The notes: generated from the letters alone by a model not told the origin. DNA of 64,000 nt from Flaccisagitta enflata (GCA_965153355.1 OZ231127.1:11098001-11162000); one strand, 5' to 3'. Positions 36,434-47,151 are shown, numbered from the stretch's first letter. Translations and numbers: made by a program.

Positions 36434-39400
36434 TGCCGTGGCGTTAGGAGAGATCACTTCCGTTGGATCGGCTGCCCCCGCCGTCGACGGAGCTGTTGGT
36501 ACTGCTGCAGCCGCATCCTCTGGCTTTTTGAAGGGAGCCAGCGGTACTTTATTTCCCTGCTTATTTTCTCCTTTCTTCTCTTCCTTTTCTTCTTTCTTGT
36601 AGGTGCGCCCGTGGAGAATTGTCGCGTGCCGCTTCTTGCAGATTTGGCAAGTTGGTCTGTTCGCGCATCCTTTGGCGTTGTGTCCTGGCGCGAGGCAGTG
36701 GAAGCAGAGACGACGAGACATGATCTTCTGAACTCTCGCGTCCACTTCCAACTCTAACAACTGATGACACTCTTCTGTTTGATGCATTCCACTGCAGACG
36801 TTGCAGCGGTCCGTCGACTGCACCTTTTGCTTGCCATTGGTCAAAGCATCCTCATATGATGATGGCGCTTCTTTTTCTGTCGTTGCGACTGCTGCCACTG
36901 ATGCTGTTTTGCAACTTGCACCTTTGTTGCGCTGAATCACCGCCCATGTCTCGATCATGTTGACCAAGTTGTCGAATGAGAATGATTGTCCTTTTTGGGC
37001 TGCTTCATGTTGCTTTTCCCAAAATTTATCTGCAAGATGAGGAACCCTCTTGTTGAGGATTTCTTGCAGCAACTCGTCACGATAGCATTGCTGCACTTCT
37101 CCACAGGTCTTCGCAATCTTCTTTGCCTTTTGCAACCTTGCAGACAAATTGAAATGCCTTGCATGGTCAGCCGACTGGATTTTCGCCTCCGCGACGATTT
37201 CGTTGAACAGCGCCGCAATGTTGCAGCGCCTTGCCATGAAGACGACGTCCATTTTTGCGAAGGCGTCGTCAATCTCTTCTCTTGCTGTCGCTTCAGTTGC
37301 ACCAATCGTCGCAGTTTCGATGATCTCTTTTGCCGGACCAGCAAACCACTTAGGCAATTCCAATAAAATGTCCATTTGCGTCAAGCCTTCATGCTTTTCA
37401 GCATCTTTGAACTTCCTCTTCCACATCATGAAATCGGTGGATGAGAGCTCATGCAGAGGCTTCTCAGGTCTTGCTCTCTCCAACGCTTTGAGGCCGACCT
37501 CCCTTGCTCGCATATGGTCGTTGTACGCCGCCCTCTCCAAGAACATGTCCAGAGCCGGATTGTTTGGCATCTGCACGTGGACTTCCGGTTGACGAGCTAC
37601 TTGATGATGCTCCACTTGATGATACGCTGGGGCTTGTTGGGTGAACGCGTATTGACCCCCGACCTTGACCGGAGATCTCTTTTTGGTAGTTTTCACACTC
37701 CACCCAACTTCTTCTTGCTGATTCATTTGTTGCTGACGATCATCTTGATGGAATCGGGGAGCATCAAAATCTTGGCGGACGTACTGTCGCTTTTGTTGTT
37801 CTTCTTTGCGTTGTCTTTCTTCTTCTCTCGCTGCGGCAAGGTCAAAGTCTCTCTGCTGAATCTGCATCCTCAAACTATCCACTTCTTGCTGCAAACGTTG
37901 ATTCTGCTGGATGACTTCCGCTTGAGGCGTTGCTAGAGGCGCTTGCGCTACTTTTGGCGCCTTTGGCTGCAATCCACTCATTGTCTTCTTGGGAGCGACT
38001 TTTCTTCTCTCCTTATCTTGCAGCTGCTGTGCCAACTTCGCGTCAGCGGCCTCCTGCCTCTGCCTCCTGCGCATCGCCTCCGTTGCATCACCTCCGCTTC
38101 CGGCTGTGTTGAAGACCTTTTCCTCTTGACGGGGAAGTTCAGTCTCCCTTCTAGCAGAACCAATCTGCTTCTCGAAGATCACTTCCGGTGCGGTAGGGAG
38201 AATCGTTGCTGCTGGGGTTTGATGATGCTGATAATGATGCTGTTGCTGTTGTTGAAACCGTTGCTGCTGCCACTGTTGATGTTGAAGCTGCTGCTGCTGG
38301 TCAGGATGCTGTTGCTGCTCATTCTGCTGCTGCAGTTGATGCTGTCGCTGTCCTTGCTGCTGCTGCTGCTCCAACTGTTGCTGCTGCTGCATCGGCTGCT
38401 TGACGGACGTTTCCACTGGCTGCACATGATGTTGCTGCAAGAAGATAGATCGACGGTCCTTTGACGGATGCTGCGGCTGCTGTTTGTCCAGCTCAGACAG
38501 TTGTCTAAGCTTCACATCTCGCTGCTCCAAAGCTCCACCAATGCCGCCGTCGTTCAGGCTATTCCAATGCTTTCGTTGCATCTCTGCCGCATTGTTGAAT
38601 ACTCCTGCCCTTCTATCTTCATCTCGCTGCTGCTGCTGGCGAAAGTTGCACATTCTGTCGTACAATTCTTTGTCTTCTTGTGATGAGCTTCGCTGTTGGA
38701 ATCCCAATGGCACCGCGATCGGCGCCTTTGGGGCTGTTGCTACACCACCACCTTCACCTTCAGCCATCATGCGCAGTCGTTGTTCTGCAAGGCGTTGCTG
38801 TCTCGCTTCTTCTGTTTCCTCACTAACACTCATGCTTTCGACAGGATGGTCATTTGACGCTGGAGGATCCACTACCACCGCTGGGATTGCGGCGGAAGGT
38901 TGCTGTTGTTGCTGCAGTTGCTGTTGCAGACGTTCTCCTGCATCATTTTGCCGCTGTTGTTGCTGTTCTTGCGGCTGCGTTGCCGTTTGATGTTGTTGCA
39001 GTTCTTGTTGTTGTTGCTGTTGTTGCTGAAGCAGCAAATCTTGCTGATGTTGATGCTGTTGTTGCTGCCGCTGTTGTTGTTGCCGCTGATCGTGTTGTTG
39101 CTGTTGTTGAGCCACAGGTTGTGGCGCCGGCTGCAGGATCTGATGTTGTTGATCTTGTTGACGAAATTGTTGAAGTTGCTGCAACTGCTGCTGCTGCAAC
39201 AGCTCTTGCTGCTGCCGTTGAGCCGTCGTTTGCTGCTGCTCCTGTGGTCGGTGGAGTTGACGTTGCTGTTGGAGTTGCTGCTGCTGCATCTGCAATTGAT
39301 GCTGCAGCTGTTGCTCCTGTTGCTGTCGCTGCTCCTCCTCCCGTTGTTGCTGCTGCATATCATCTATCAGCCGACGGCCTTGTCGCATTTCCTCCTCCAG

Positions 39401-39550
39401 CTGCCTACCCCATCTGTCTCTCTCCGCACTCCTATTGATGAAGCGCCGCCTCGCCCTCTCCTGCGGCGTCAATCCGTTGATCACCCCGCGACCTCTTGCG
39501 AGAGCATCGGCGTCGTCGAGGTCCGCAAGCATGTCGTCGGCTTGCTCCAT
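36431..39550 (-). CDS. gag: BEL/Pao Gag polyprotein with giant Q-rich region (1039 aa)
   Basis: Start chosen at the first in-frame ATG; the frame is open upstream to 39760. Residues about 64-440 are dominated by glutamine runs with H, L and R, far longer than in typical BEL Gags. A coiled coil follows at about 548-590. The capsid-like region at about 662-875 fits the DUF1759-type domain of BEL Gags. Three zinc knuckles lie at about 914-980: C-x2-C-x3-H-x4-C, the canonical C-x2-C-x4-H-x4-C, and C-x2-C-x3-H-x4-H, a triplet characteristic of this superfamily. The tail is K/E- then A/P-rich and ends at the UGA shared with pol. Role: particle assembly and RNA packaging (known for the family). The Q tract is encoded by mixed CAG/CAA, so a pure trinucleotide expansion is unlikely to be its recent origin. 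Confidence 0.92.
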   Translation of the reverse strand: MEQADDMLADLDDADALARGRGVINGLTPQERARRRFINRSAERDRWGRQLEEEMRQGRRLIDDMQQQQREEEQRQQQEQQLQHQLQMQQQQLQQQRQLHRPQEQQQTTAQRQQQELLQQQQLQQLQQFRQQDQQHQILQPAPQPVAQQQQQHDQRQQQQRQQQQHQHQQDLLLQQQQQQQQELQQHQTATQPQEQQQQRQNDAGERLQQQLQQQQQPSAAIPAVVVDPPASNDHPVESMSVSEETEEARQQRLAEQRLRMMAEGEGGGVATAPKAPIAVPLGFQQRSSSQEDKELYDRMCNFRQQQQRDEDRRAGVFNNAAEMQRKHWNSLNDGGIGGALEQRDVKLRQLSELDKQQPQHPSKDRRSIFLQQHHVQPVETSVKQPMQQQQQLEQQQQQGQRQHQLQQQNEQQQHPDQQQQLQHQQWQQQRFQQQQQHHYQHHQTPAATILPTAPEVIFEKQIGSARRETELPRQEEKVFNTAGSGGDATEAMRRRQRQEAADAKLAQQLQDKERRKVAPKKTMSGLQPKAPKVAQAPLATPQAEVIQQNQRLQQEVDSLRMQIQQRDFDLAAAREEERQRKEEQQKRQYVRQDFDAPRFHQDDRQQQMNQQEEVGWSVKTTKKRSPVKVGGQYAFTQQAPAYHQVEHHQVARQPEVHVQMPNNPALDMFLERAAYNDHMRAREVGLKALERARPEKPLHELSSTDFMMWKRKFKDAEKHEGLTQMDILLELPKWFAGPAKEIIETATIGATEATAREEIDDAFAKMDVVFMARRCNIAALFNEIVAEAKIQSADHARHFNLSARLQKAKKIAKTCGEVQQCYRDELLQEILNKRVPHLADKFWEKQHEAAQKGQSFSFDNLVNMIETWAVIQRNKGASCKTASVAAVATTEKEAPSSYEDALTNGKQKVQSTDRCNVCSGMHQTEECHQLLELEVDARVQKIMSRRLCFHCLAPGHNAKGCANRPTCQICKKRHATILHGRTYKKEEKEEKKGENKQGNKVPLAPFKKPEDAAAAVPTAPSTAGAADPTEVISPNATA

Positions 39551-39636
39551 CGGAGACGCACGCGCAGGTTCAATTTCCGAGACCAAGTCTGAGACCCACT
39601 GATTGACGGCATCTCCTCTTTGGATCGGCGGCAGAT

Positions 39637-40266
39637 TTAAGAATTGGCCGCCAGTTGGAGATTGCGCACCATGTCGAGGGACCGAAGTGGCAGATACTCG
39701 GATCCGTCGGGGTTTGGCGAAGACGTTCGCATCCTTGGAGTTGGAGCGCCAGTAACATTGTCACGGGCGGCGTGAGTATCAGTTGGGAGACTGTTCCATG
39801 AGAATTCATTGACGGGTCTTTTACGATTCCCGATGTCGTTGTGCACTGCGTTCACGATGTCGGCGTTGGAAGGAAAACCCTCTGGATAGTTTTCACGATC
39901 AAAGAAACGCATGGAGTCCCATTCGCGCCGGATTCGACGCAGAGTGGACGCCGCGAATCGAAGAGGGTCGCCGGGCATCGAGTCGAGCGCCATTTGCCTT
40001 GCATATGATATAAAGTCGTAGACCATATCCCGAAGGCCGTGTCGAGCGCCATCTGATTCACAGGCGGCGTCGTCGAAGTCATTCGTCCCTTCGGCGCAAG
40101 TGGCAACGGCGTCGAAAAGGCGCCGGCATCCTTCCATTTCCGCAGTGATGTCGTTCCTCATTGCGCGCAAACGATTCGACCTCGGACACTGATTCAAACC
40201 GAAGTGAGATACACGAGACGACGTTGAAGCAGTCGAGATGGTGTCGTCGTTGCGCGCGGCTGCCAT
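39637..40266 (-). CDS. BEL/Pao ORF1, unknown protein (209 aa)
   Basis: First ORF after the 5' LTR, with the start chosen at an ATG in a favourable ACAATGGC context 64 nt downstream of the LTR. I recognise no domain. The composition is normal (W, F, Y and charged residues) with a helical-looking middle (about 60-125) and a disordered S/T/P/N-rich end. It ends at TAA 39639-39637. The gag frame is already open from 39760, so the two overlap by 124 nt in the -1 relation. The upstream gag-frame peptide in the overlap has ordinary composition, so ORF1-Gag fusion by frameshifting is possible. I found no canonical X-XXY-YYZ heptamer there. Alternatively a single indel split an originally continuous Gag. 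Confidence 0.7.
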   Translation of the reverse strand: MAAARNDDTISTASTSSRVSHFGLNQCPRSNRLRAMRNDITAEMEGCRRLFDAVATCAEGTNDFDDAACESDGARHGLRDMVYDFISYARQMALDSMPGDPLRFAASTLRRIRREWDSMRFFDRENYPEGFPSNADIVNAVHNDIGNRKRPVNEFSWNSLPTDTHAARDNVTGAPTPRMRTSSPNPDGSEYLPLRSLDMVRNLQLAANS

Positions 40267-40330
40267 TGTCCAATTTCGTTTTCGGAGGTCGAAGATGGAA
40301 AGAGTCGAGTCGTTTTTTAAATTGTTGAAA

Positions 40331-41246
40331 TATAAATTACGCCCACGAGTTTCAACTGGCACTGTCTATGAGCGTCTAGCTGACTGACGACTTGTGGTGA
40401 AAGAAAGTTGGCCGATTGGAAAATAGGAAGGCGATCGTCTCGTTTATTCCATAAAAATTTCAACAACTGAAGAGAGGGGATAAAATGAAAGGGAAAGTGG
40501 GCGTTAATGGTGATCAGCAAACGCAAAAGATAACATGAAATCGAGACAGGACACAATAAAGGACAGAAACAGCACATGACAACATGTTCATCTTCTTCAG
40601 AGCCCATGCCACCTGATAATACCTGCCCCTGCCCCGGCCCATCCCATTAAATTCATCCATATCATCCCCATAGTAAGCTGATCGGGCAAGCGATAAAAAC
40701 CATACTAAAATCCGGCGATAAAAATGCAAAAATGCAAAAGACAAAAATAACAGACCGGAAGACAAGATAAAAACAACGTTACTAAAAGCAAAGACGCGTC
40801 TATAAAACTTACTTTTAGGCCCACTTTCGTTGGTTTCAACCCACAGTCTGTCGATGTCAAACTAACGTTAATTGTCCGTTCATAAGTTTATCTGCAATAA
40901 AAAGATGAGAGATTATTGAAATTAGTAAATTCCAAGGGCACATTCAATCAATCACGAAAAATCAATCAATCATTTTAGGAAGCAATGCCGTAAATAAAAA
41001 TAAAAACAATCGATCCAAAATTGGATGACACGAAGACGAGTTACGTATGTTTGTTTACGTAATAAAAACAAATGGCATAAAATACAAGGCGCAACCATAT
41101 GGTTACCCATCTAGCCTTCATTATAAGAAATGGCGAGAAACAAAAGACACCGGCATTGAATAATAAGGAAAGAAGAAAAGCCAAAAGCACGCAAAAGAAA
41201 CAAAAGCACACATACTTAATAGACGGACGGACATACATTTCTAACA
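40331..41246 (-). repeat. 5' LTR of the BEL/Pao element
   Basis: Promoter-side LTR. In element orientation it starts TGTTAGAAATG and ends CGTAATTTATA. It contains AATAAA (40448-40443) and a potential splice donor GTAAGT (40813-40808). I could not place a convincing TATA box or start site. Confidence 0.96.
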
Positions 41247-41268
41247 TTCTTCTTCTTCATCTTCTTCT

Positions 41269-41304
<36 letters not shown>

Positions 41305-41487
41305 ACTTCTTCTTCTTCTCCTTCATCATATTCCTCTTCTTCCTATTCCTCTTCTTCTTTTTCTTCTTCTTCTTCTTCTTCTTCTTCTTCTTCTTCTTCT
41401 TCTTCTTCTTCTTCTTCTTCTTCTTCTTCTTCTTCTTCTTCTTCTTCTTCTTCTTCTTTTTCTTCTTCTTCCTCTTTTTCTTCCTGC
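41247..41487. repeat. (TTC)n microsatellite, right part of the insertion target
   Basis: About 240 bp of TTC with CTC and TTT interruptions, continuing the run at 27786-27916 that the BEL/Pao element split. Confidence 0.95.
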
Positions 41488-41574
41488 GTGTACTTCTTGC
41501 GCCAGTTTCGTGGTAACGGAAAATGGCTTAGCTGTTGATTATGCGGACGCGAGCAGTAATCCGATTATATGGAC

Positions 41575-42035
41575 GCGAAGGTGGTGGAAGACCAGGGAGG
41601 GGGAAGGGTAGGGGCGGACTGACGAAGAAGAGGGGGACCAGGGAGGAGGAAGGGTAGTAGCGGACTGAGGAAGCAGAGGGGGACCAGGGGGGGAGGAAGA
41701 GTTGGGCGGACTGAGGAAGAAGAGGGGGGGCCAGGGAGGAGGAAGGAGGAAGGGTAGTAGCGGACTGAGGAAGCAGAGGGGGACCAGGGGGGGAGGAAGA
41801 GTTGGGCGGACTGAGGAAGAAGAGGAGGACCAGGGAGGAGGCAGAGTTGGGCCGACTGAGGAAGCAGAGGGAGACCAGAAAGGAGGAAGGGTAGTGGCGG
41901 ACAGAGGAAGAAGAGGGGGAGAGGGGGACCAGGGAAGAGGACGGATAGTGGCGGACTGAGGAAGAGGAGGCAGCGGACCAGGGATGAGAAAGGGCAGGGG
42001 CGGACTGAGGAAGAGGAGGCAGCGGACTAGGGAAC
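41575..42035. repeat. GGCGGACTGAGGAAGAAGAGG minisatellite
   Basis: About eight units of roughly 55-60 bp (GCGGACTGAGGAAG, AGAGGGGGACCAGG, GAGGAAGGGTAG). Two longer stretches (near 41650 and 41755) are nearly identical, showing higher-order duplication. The proline/serine-rich minus-strand frames are by-products. Confidence 0.9.
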
Positions 42036-42039
42036 GGTG

Positions 42040-42496
42040 AAATTGAAGTGGCAACAGCTGCATTGGAGGTGTTTTTTTTCTTCTCAACATTTCTTGCTTT
42101 ATTCAAGGCTTCTTTATTTCTGCCCTCCGTAACTTTGAATTATCATGGTGAGGCTGGTGGCATATAGTATGTGTATACCATCCAGTATATACCATCTAGC
42201 ATATACCATCTTGAATACCTTTTTTTTTTTTTGCCTATAATGGAACTGTTGTATCAAGAGAGACAAATAGAGCAAGCCCGTCGTAAGTTTGACAAGAAAA
42301 TTTGTAACTCAACTAATCATCGACATTGGAGGCTTTGACAATTTCGACGTTACCTTCTACCTTTTGATCAAACCCACTTTTTTTATGTCGGGGAAAAAAA
42401 ACCTGTTTGACTTGACTTAATTGCAAATTTGAAAACCAAATGAACAAAGAAAGTGTTGTGTCAATGGAAAATGTTTTCCAGTTTGAACAAATTTTC
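42040..42496. other. No feature recognised
   Basis: Contains a small run of TATACCATCYAG units near 42170-42215; otherwise plain. Confidence 0.45.
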
Positions 42497-42645
42497 AGGA
42501 GCGCCAACGCACCTCTATTTATCCGATCGTGTCCGTTGGTTGGTCGGTTGGTTGGTGACGCTAACCTGTGACGATCCACTCGGCGCACCTATTGGCCTAC
42601 TTGGCCTTGCTCAATTTACAGTCGCGTGCTACGCGACACTTTAAG
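42497..42645 (-). mobile_element. M1-type repeat, subfamily D, plus a stray subfamily A hairpin
   Basis: AGGAGCGCCAACGCACCTCTATTTATCCG, GTTGGTCGG, then GGCGCACCTATTGGCCTACTTGGCC parallels 23753-23875. It is followed at 42620-42638 by AGTCGCGTGCTACGCGACA, the hairpin of another copy. Confidence 0.6.
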
Positions 42646-43110
42646 CGACTTTCTGGTCGATTCATCAGTCCCATTTGTCCATTCATCGCCGCTTTCATGT
42701 CATGTCAGTGCTTCTCCTTAATTGTCCTACATCACTGTTCTACCCCCCCCCCCATTAGGGTATCTGTCTTTGCTCAGTTGTCCTTGTCGTTTTGTTGGGT
42801 ATCAATAATTAATCAAGTGTACTTAAGTAATCACATCCGTCACTCCAGACAAGAAATCCGGGTAATCAAATAAAAGTGGAGTAAAATTAAAGAATGACGA
42901 TTCCAAACATTCAAAAATGAGAGATAAATTCTAGAAAACCGGTTCCAGGATATTAATAAACTGAGACGAGTAGAGTCGAGACCGACATAAACCAGCCTTG
43001 TTCGAAGAGTCTGAGAATGAGGGAAGAAAGACAGTCGAATTTATGGCTTTAAACATTGAGACAATTACATTTAAGTACAAAAAAAAAGATTGGCATTACA
43101 AATTCCTTTG
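42646..43110. other. No feature recognised
   Basis: Ordinary sequence with a ten-base C run at 42746. Confidence 0.4.
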
Positions 43111-43111
43111 A

Positions 43112-43440
43112 CGAAACGATATGGACATGAGAAATAAAGGGAAATGAGACAAAGATACAAACATGAGAAATAAAGGGAAATGAGACAACGAAAGAGACAT
43201 GAGAAATAAAGGGAAATGAGACAAAGATACAAACATGAGAAATAAAGGGATATGAGATAACGATAGAGACATGAGAAATAAAGGGAAATGAGACAAAGAT
43301 GAACACATGAGAAATAAAGGGAAATGAGATAACGATAGAGACATGAGAAATAAAAGGAAATGAGACAACGATAGAGAAATGAGAAATAAAGGGAAATGAG
43401 ATAACGATAGAGACATGAGAAATAAAGGGAAAATAGACAA
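43112..43440. repeat. About 30-bp minisatellite ATGAGAAATAAAGGGAAATG
   Basis: Eleven or so units of ATGAGAAATAAAGGGAAATGAGA plus a variable CAAAGATAC/TAACGATAG segment. Its reverse complement matches the TCTTTGTCTCATTTCCCTC part of the 103-bp repeat at 21629-22160. Confidence 0.92.
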
Positions 43441-43755
43441 CTGAATGAGTAGGAACACTGCATTCATCAACACACTCCTCATCTAATCAGTGTCCTCTTC
43501 CAATTCATGCTTACACCTTCATGATAGACGATATTCTTGACAGCAATTTCACTTTTACCTTCGACGTCTTGACGGTCTAGACTCTAGACTCTCTTCCTTT
43601 TATTCTCTTTGTCTGCCGCTGTGATCTCTGTTACCAGAACTAAGTATGTCATATGAGGAAGCGTGTGTAGCATGTAGTAAGTGTTATGTATGTGTAAGTG
43701 TAATTAATTGTGATTGTTTGTGTCGGTCGGTCTGTCTCTCTGTATGTCTCTCTTC

Positions 43756-44070
<315 letters not shown>

Positions 44071-44194
44071 TCTTCCTCCTCATCCTCATCCTCCTCCATG
44101 AAGAGTGGGCGTGTTTTTTGTTCCTTTTCACCTTTCTTCTGATGCAAGCATCGACTTGATGCGGTGTTGCGCTATCTTGAGATGGTCAGGCGGC

Positions 44195-44315
44195 ATTTTG
44201 AGACTGTCCGCCGGTATCCTGCCGGTAACTTGCGGGTATCCTGCCGGTGTCCTCCCGATGTCCTGCCGGTAACTTGCCGGTATCTCGCCGATTCCGGCCG
44301 ATTCACGCCGATTCA
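44195..44315. repeat. CTTGCCGGTATC minisatellite
   Basis: Units such as CCTGCCGGTAACTTGCCGG with CCGATTC variants at the end. Confidence 0.75.
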
Positions 44316-44509
44316 CGCGAGGAGGCGCCTCTTTTCACGTTCCAGACTTTCTTTTTCTTTTTTCTCTTTGACCGGTTTGGAGAATCAAGAAGATGACCAA
44401 ATCCAATTTCTGACATTTTATTAGCGACGTCTCGAACGCATTTATCTCTGCTTTTTCTCTGTCTCTGTCTCTGTTTCTTTCTATCTGTCTAAATCTGAAT
44501 ATCTGTCTA

Positions 44510-44616
<107 letters not shown>

Positions 44617-44639
44617 TCTGGCCACTGCACTTTATTAGC

Positions 44640-45385
44640 ACCTAGTCTAAGGCGCCCTACTGATACGTTTTGGGAACTGGTGAGCGTAACTCACATGAGC
44701 AATGTAGCCTCGGGTAAAATCAACTATAAGCGACATGAGGCCCGATTTAAGGACTCTTGACCGAGGCCCTACGCTCTGCCCAACCCCCTTTGAAAAATCA
44801 TCAAGTCCATTGGAGATCTCGAATGATCATTTCCCAGATCATCCCAATTAGGACAATAACAATGAATGGACGAAATGATACTGGCCCACTTACTGGAAAT
44901 GCATAATCTGCTTTTGTTTGTTCTGGTAGACAAACGTATTTGGAGTTAGCACAACCACAAAAATACATGAGAGAATAGTGGTTACGTTTCTAAGGGCGGC
45001 CTCCTGGTTGTTAAGTAAATGAAACAAAAGTTATTACCCTGACTTCCCCGCTTACCGATCTCCGTTGCAACCAATACAAACTTACGACATATCTAGATTC
45101 AAACCTTTGCTTGTCTTCGCCTGTCTAGACTAGAGGGATTTACCAATTCAACTTTTAAGGTGGCCGGTCTGAAGGGAGTGACCATGTTACTATATTTCTA
45201 AAAATAATACTATCAAATTTTACATCATTAGAAAGCCTAGCGTTTAAGCTTTCCTCGGTTGTTCTTACTTTTCCAATGCTCCTAATATTTCAGGTATAGT
45301 GATCAAAAGAAGAAACATAGTTTATGATTTTATGAGCGCTCAAGCGTGAAACAGGCCAAGACTGAGAACATAACATGTTCGTGAC
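44640..45385. other. No feature recognised
   Basis: Mixed-composition, unique-looking DNA without convincing open frames. Confidence 0.45.
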
Positions 45386-45560
45386 TTTTTTAGTCGCGGA
45401 CATGCTACTCTACACCTTGCGTGTCAGTTGGCAGGTTGGTCCGTCCGTCGATACGTCCGTCCGTCTGTCGGTCTGTCACGTTTTTGAATTCTGGGTGGTT
45501 TTTGCATTACTGCTCCTGCCCAACTGTCCGCAACTGGATTGCCGTGTATCCGGCCTTGTT
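45386..45560 (-). mobile_element. M1 interspersed repeat, subfamily A variant
   Basis: TTTTT edge, degraded hairpin AGTCGCGGACATGCTACT (45392-45409), a GTCCGTCC array, GCTCCTGCCCAACT, distal site GTCCGCAACT (45526-45535), GTATCCGGCCTTGTT. Confidence 0.75.
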
Positions 45561-46314
45561 TCTCTAAGTGGCGGAAATTGTCGTGACTTTTTTTACCCAA
45601 ACTTTGAAAGCTCATATCTCTTGAACAGATCGATGGATTGACTTGATTTTTTGTATGGTGACATAATTTGACCTTGTTCACTAATGTCTGAAGATTCAAG
45701 AAATTTCAGATATGGCAACCAGCCAAACTAGCCTACCTATCCAAAAATTTCAAATCAGCGTAGCCAAAAAAGTATTCTATGAAATTTTTCTGAAATTTTG
45801 CATGAATAACCATCGAAACCCTGGACATATCCTGGGTGAGTTGTATGCCGATCACATGATTACTCTGGCCGTAATCACATGAAACATTTTTTTCATTAGA
45901 GAGCTATTCAGTACTAGTCTACAGATTCCAAAGCAAAGCTCCTCACGTGAAATATTAGTAACATATCTATCCTTTGATGTCATCTTGTTAACAGCATCGC
46001 GTTTTTACTCCTTGGACTGACCGTCTTTGTCTTCAAAAAAAATTAATTAATTCTAACTCGACAAATCCAGTTCACTAGCGAAGCTTTCAGGTGACGGAAC
46101 TTAGTAGAGTGTGTTTTAAGGATCTTTTTCGAGCGGCAGTTCTTTTCATGAATGTAACTTTCAATGTTCATCTTTTGGGAAAATCAAATTCTTAAATTTC
46201 TGCTCCGGATGAGAAAAACCTTTGATTCAGTTCAATAACAGCTTGTTGAAGAGATGGGATCTTATTCGGAATGTATGTGATATCATTGACTCTTTTGTAG
46301 TCCATAGCTTAGGA
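45561..46314. other. No feature recognised
   Basis: AT-rich DNA; nothing supportable. Confidence 0.45.
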
Positions 46315-46356
46315 AGGTAGGTAGGTAGGTAGGTAGGTAGGTAGGTAGGTAGGTAA
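46315..46356. repeat. (GTAG)n microsatellite
   Basis: About ten GGTA units. Confidence 0.95.
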
Positions 46357-47058
46357 GTAGATAGACATAAAATAGGATGGAAACATGATTTTTTAATTAA
46401 TGCAAAATCAACTGAAAAGGTAATTTCTGAGCATTGATCCCTGCCCACCCAGCCCGCATGCGACAGCTGAAAAGGTCACATATTGCGCCTTTTTTTTTTC
46501 TTTTTGACCCTTTTGTAAAAAAAAGTACACACACTTTTTTTGTTTTCTCTTTCTTTCTTTTTTTTTTTTTCTCTTTTTATTTTTTCATTTTCTTTTTTCC
46601 TTCTTTATTTTCTTTCTTTCTATCTTTTTTTTTCTTTCTATTTTACTTTCCATCTTTTCTTTTTTCCTCATTTTCTTCTTTCTTTGTTTTCCTCCATCAA
46701 AACTTTCACTATAAATTGAAGTTAAAGATTCTTAACAAAATAATGGCATTAATCAACGTCACAATATAGAACTTTTAATTCTAAGCTCTCTTTTTCTCAT
46801 GAATGAAATCCTATGATAGCACAAAAAAATACTATTACATATTTGTAAGGAGCCCCGCGCTTCACTTGTACCTCAGGCCCCACGTCATGTCACAAAAGGT
46901 AGCCTTGGCGCATCTTTCTGAAAGTGAAACAAGTCATTTAAACTTCTTTCTATGTGTTCATTTCATCAATAAGGTTTTTTTCACAAATGCTCTTCTATCC
47001 CCCAAGTCTGCCCTCCGTGTACAGTTTCTTCCCGTAGATATTTCTCGCTTTCCTAGAA

Positions 47059-47060
<2 letters not shown>

Positions 47061-47151
<91 letters not shown>

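Larger units (their letters stand above)
27917..41246 (-). mobile_element. Complete BEL/Pao LTR retrotransposon, 13.3 kb
   Basis: Direct LTRs of 917 bp (27917-28833) and 916 bp (40331-41246) bracket, on the minus strand, ORF1, gag, pol and ORF4. LTRs start TGTTAG in element orientation and end CGTAATTTATA. TTCTT lies on both outer sides, compatible with a 5-bp target duplication, although the (TTC)n target makes this uninformative alone. Domain order protease-RT-RNase H-integrase, the BEL-type knuckles in Gag and a C-terminal domain after integrase identify the superfamily. All four frames are open and the LTRs are about 99.7 percent identical, so insertion is recent and the copy may be active (inference). 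13.3 kb is long for the superfamily; the extra length is the Q-rich Gag region and two extra ORFs. Confidence 0.95.

Noticed and set aside
38854-39592. Long plus-strand frames opposite the Q-rich part of Gag
   Set aside because: Reverse complement of CAG/CAA runs gives poly-L, poly-A and poly-V frames automatically.
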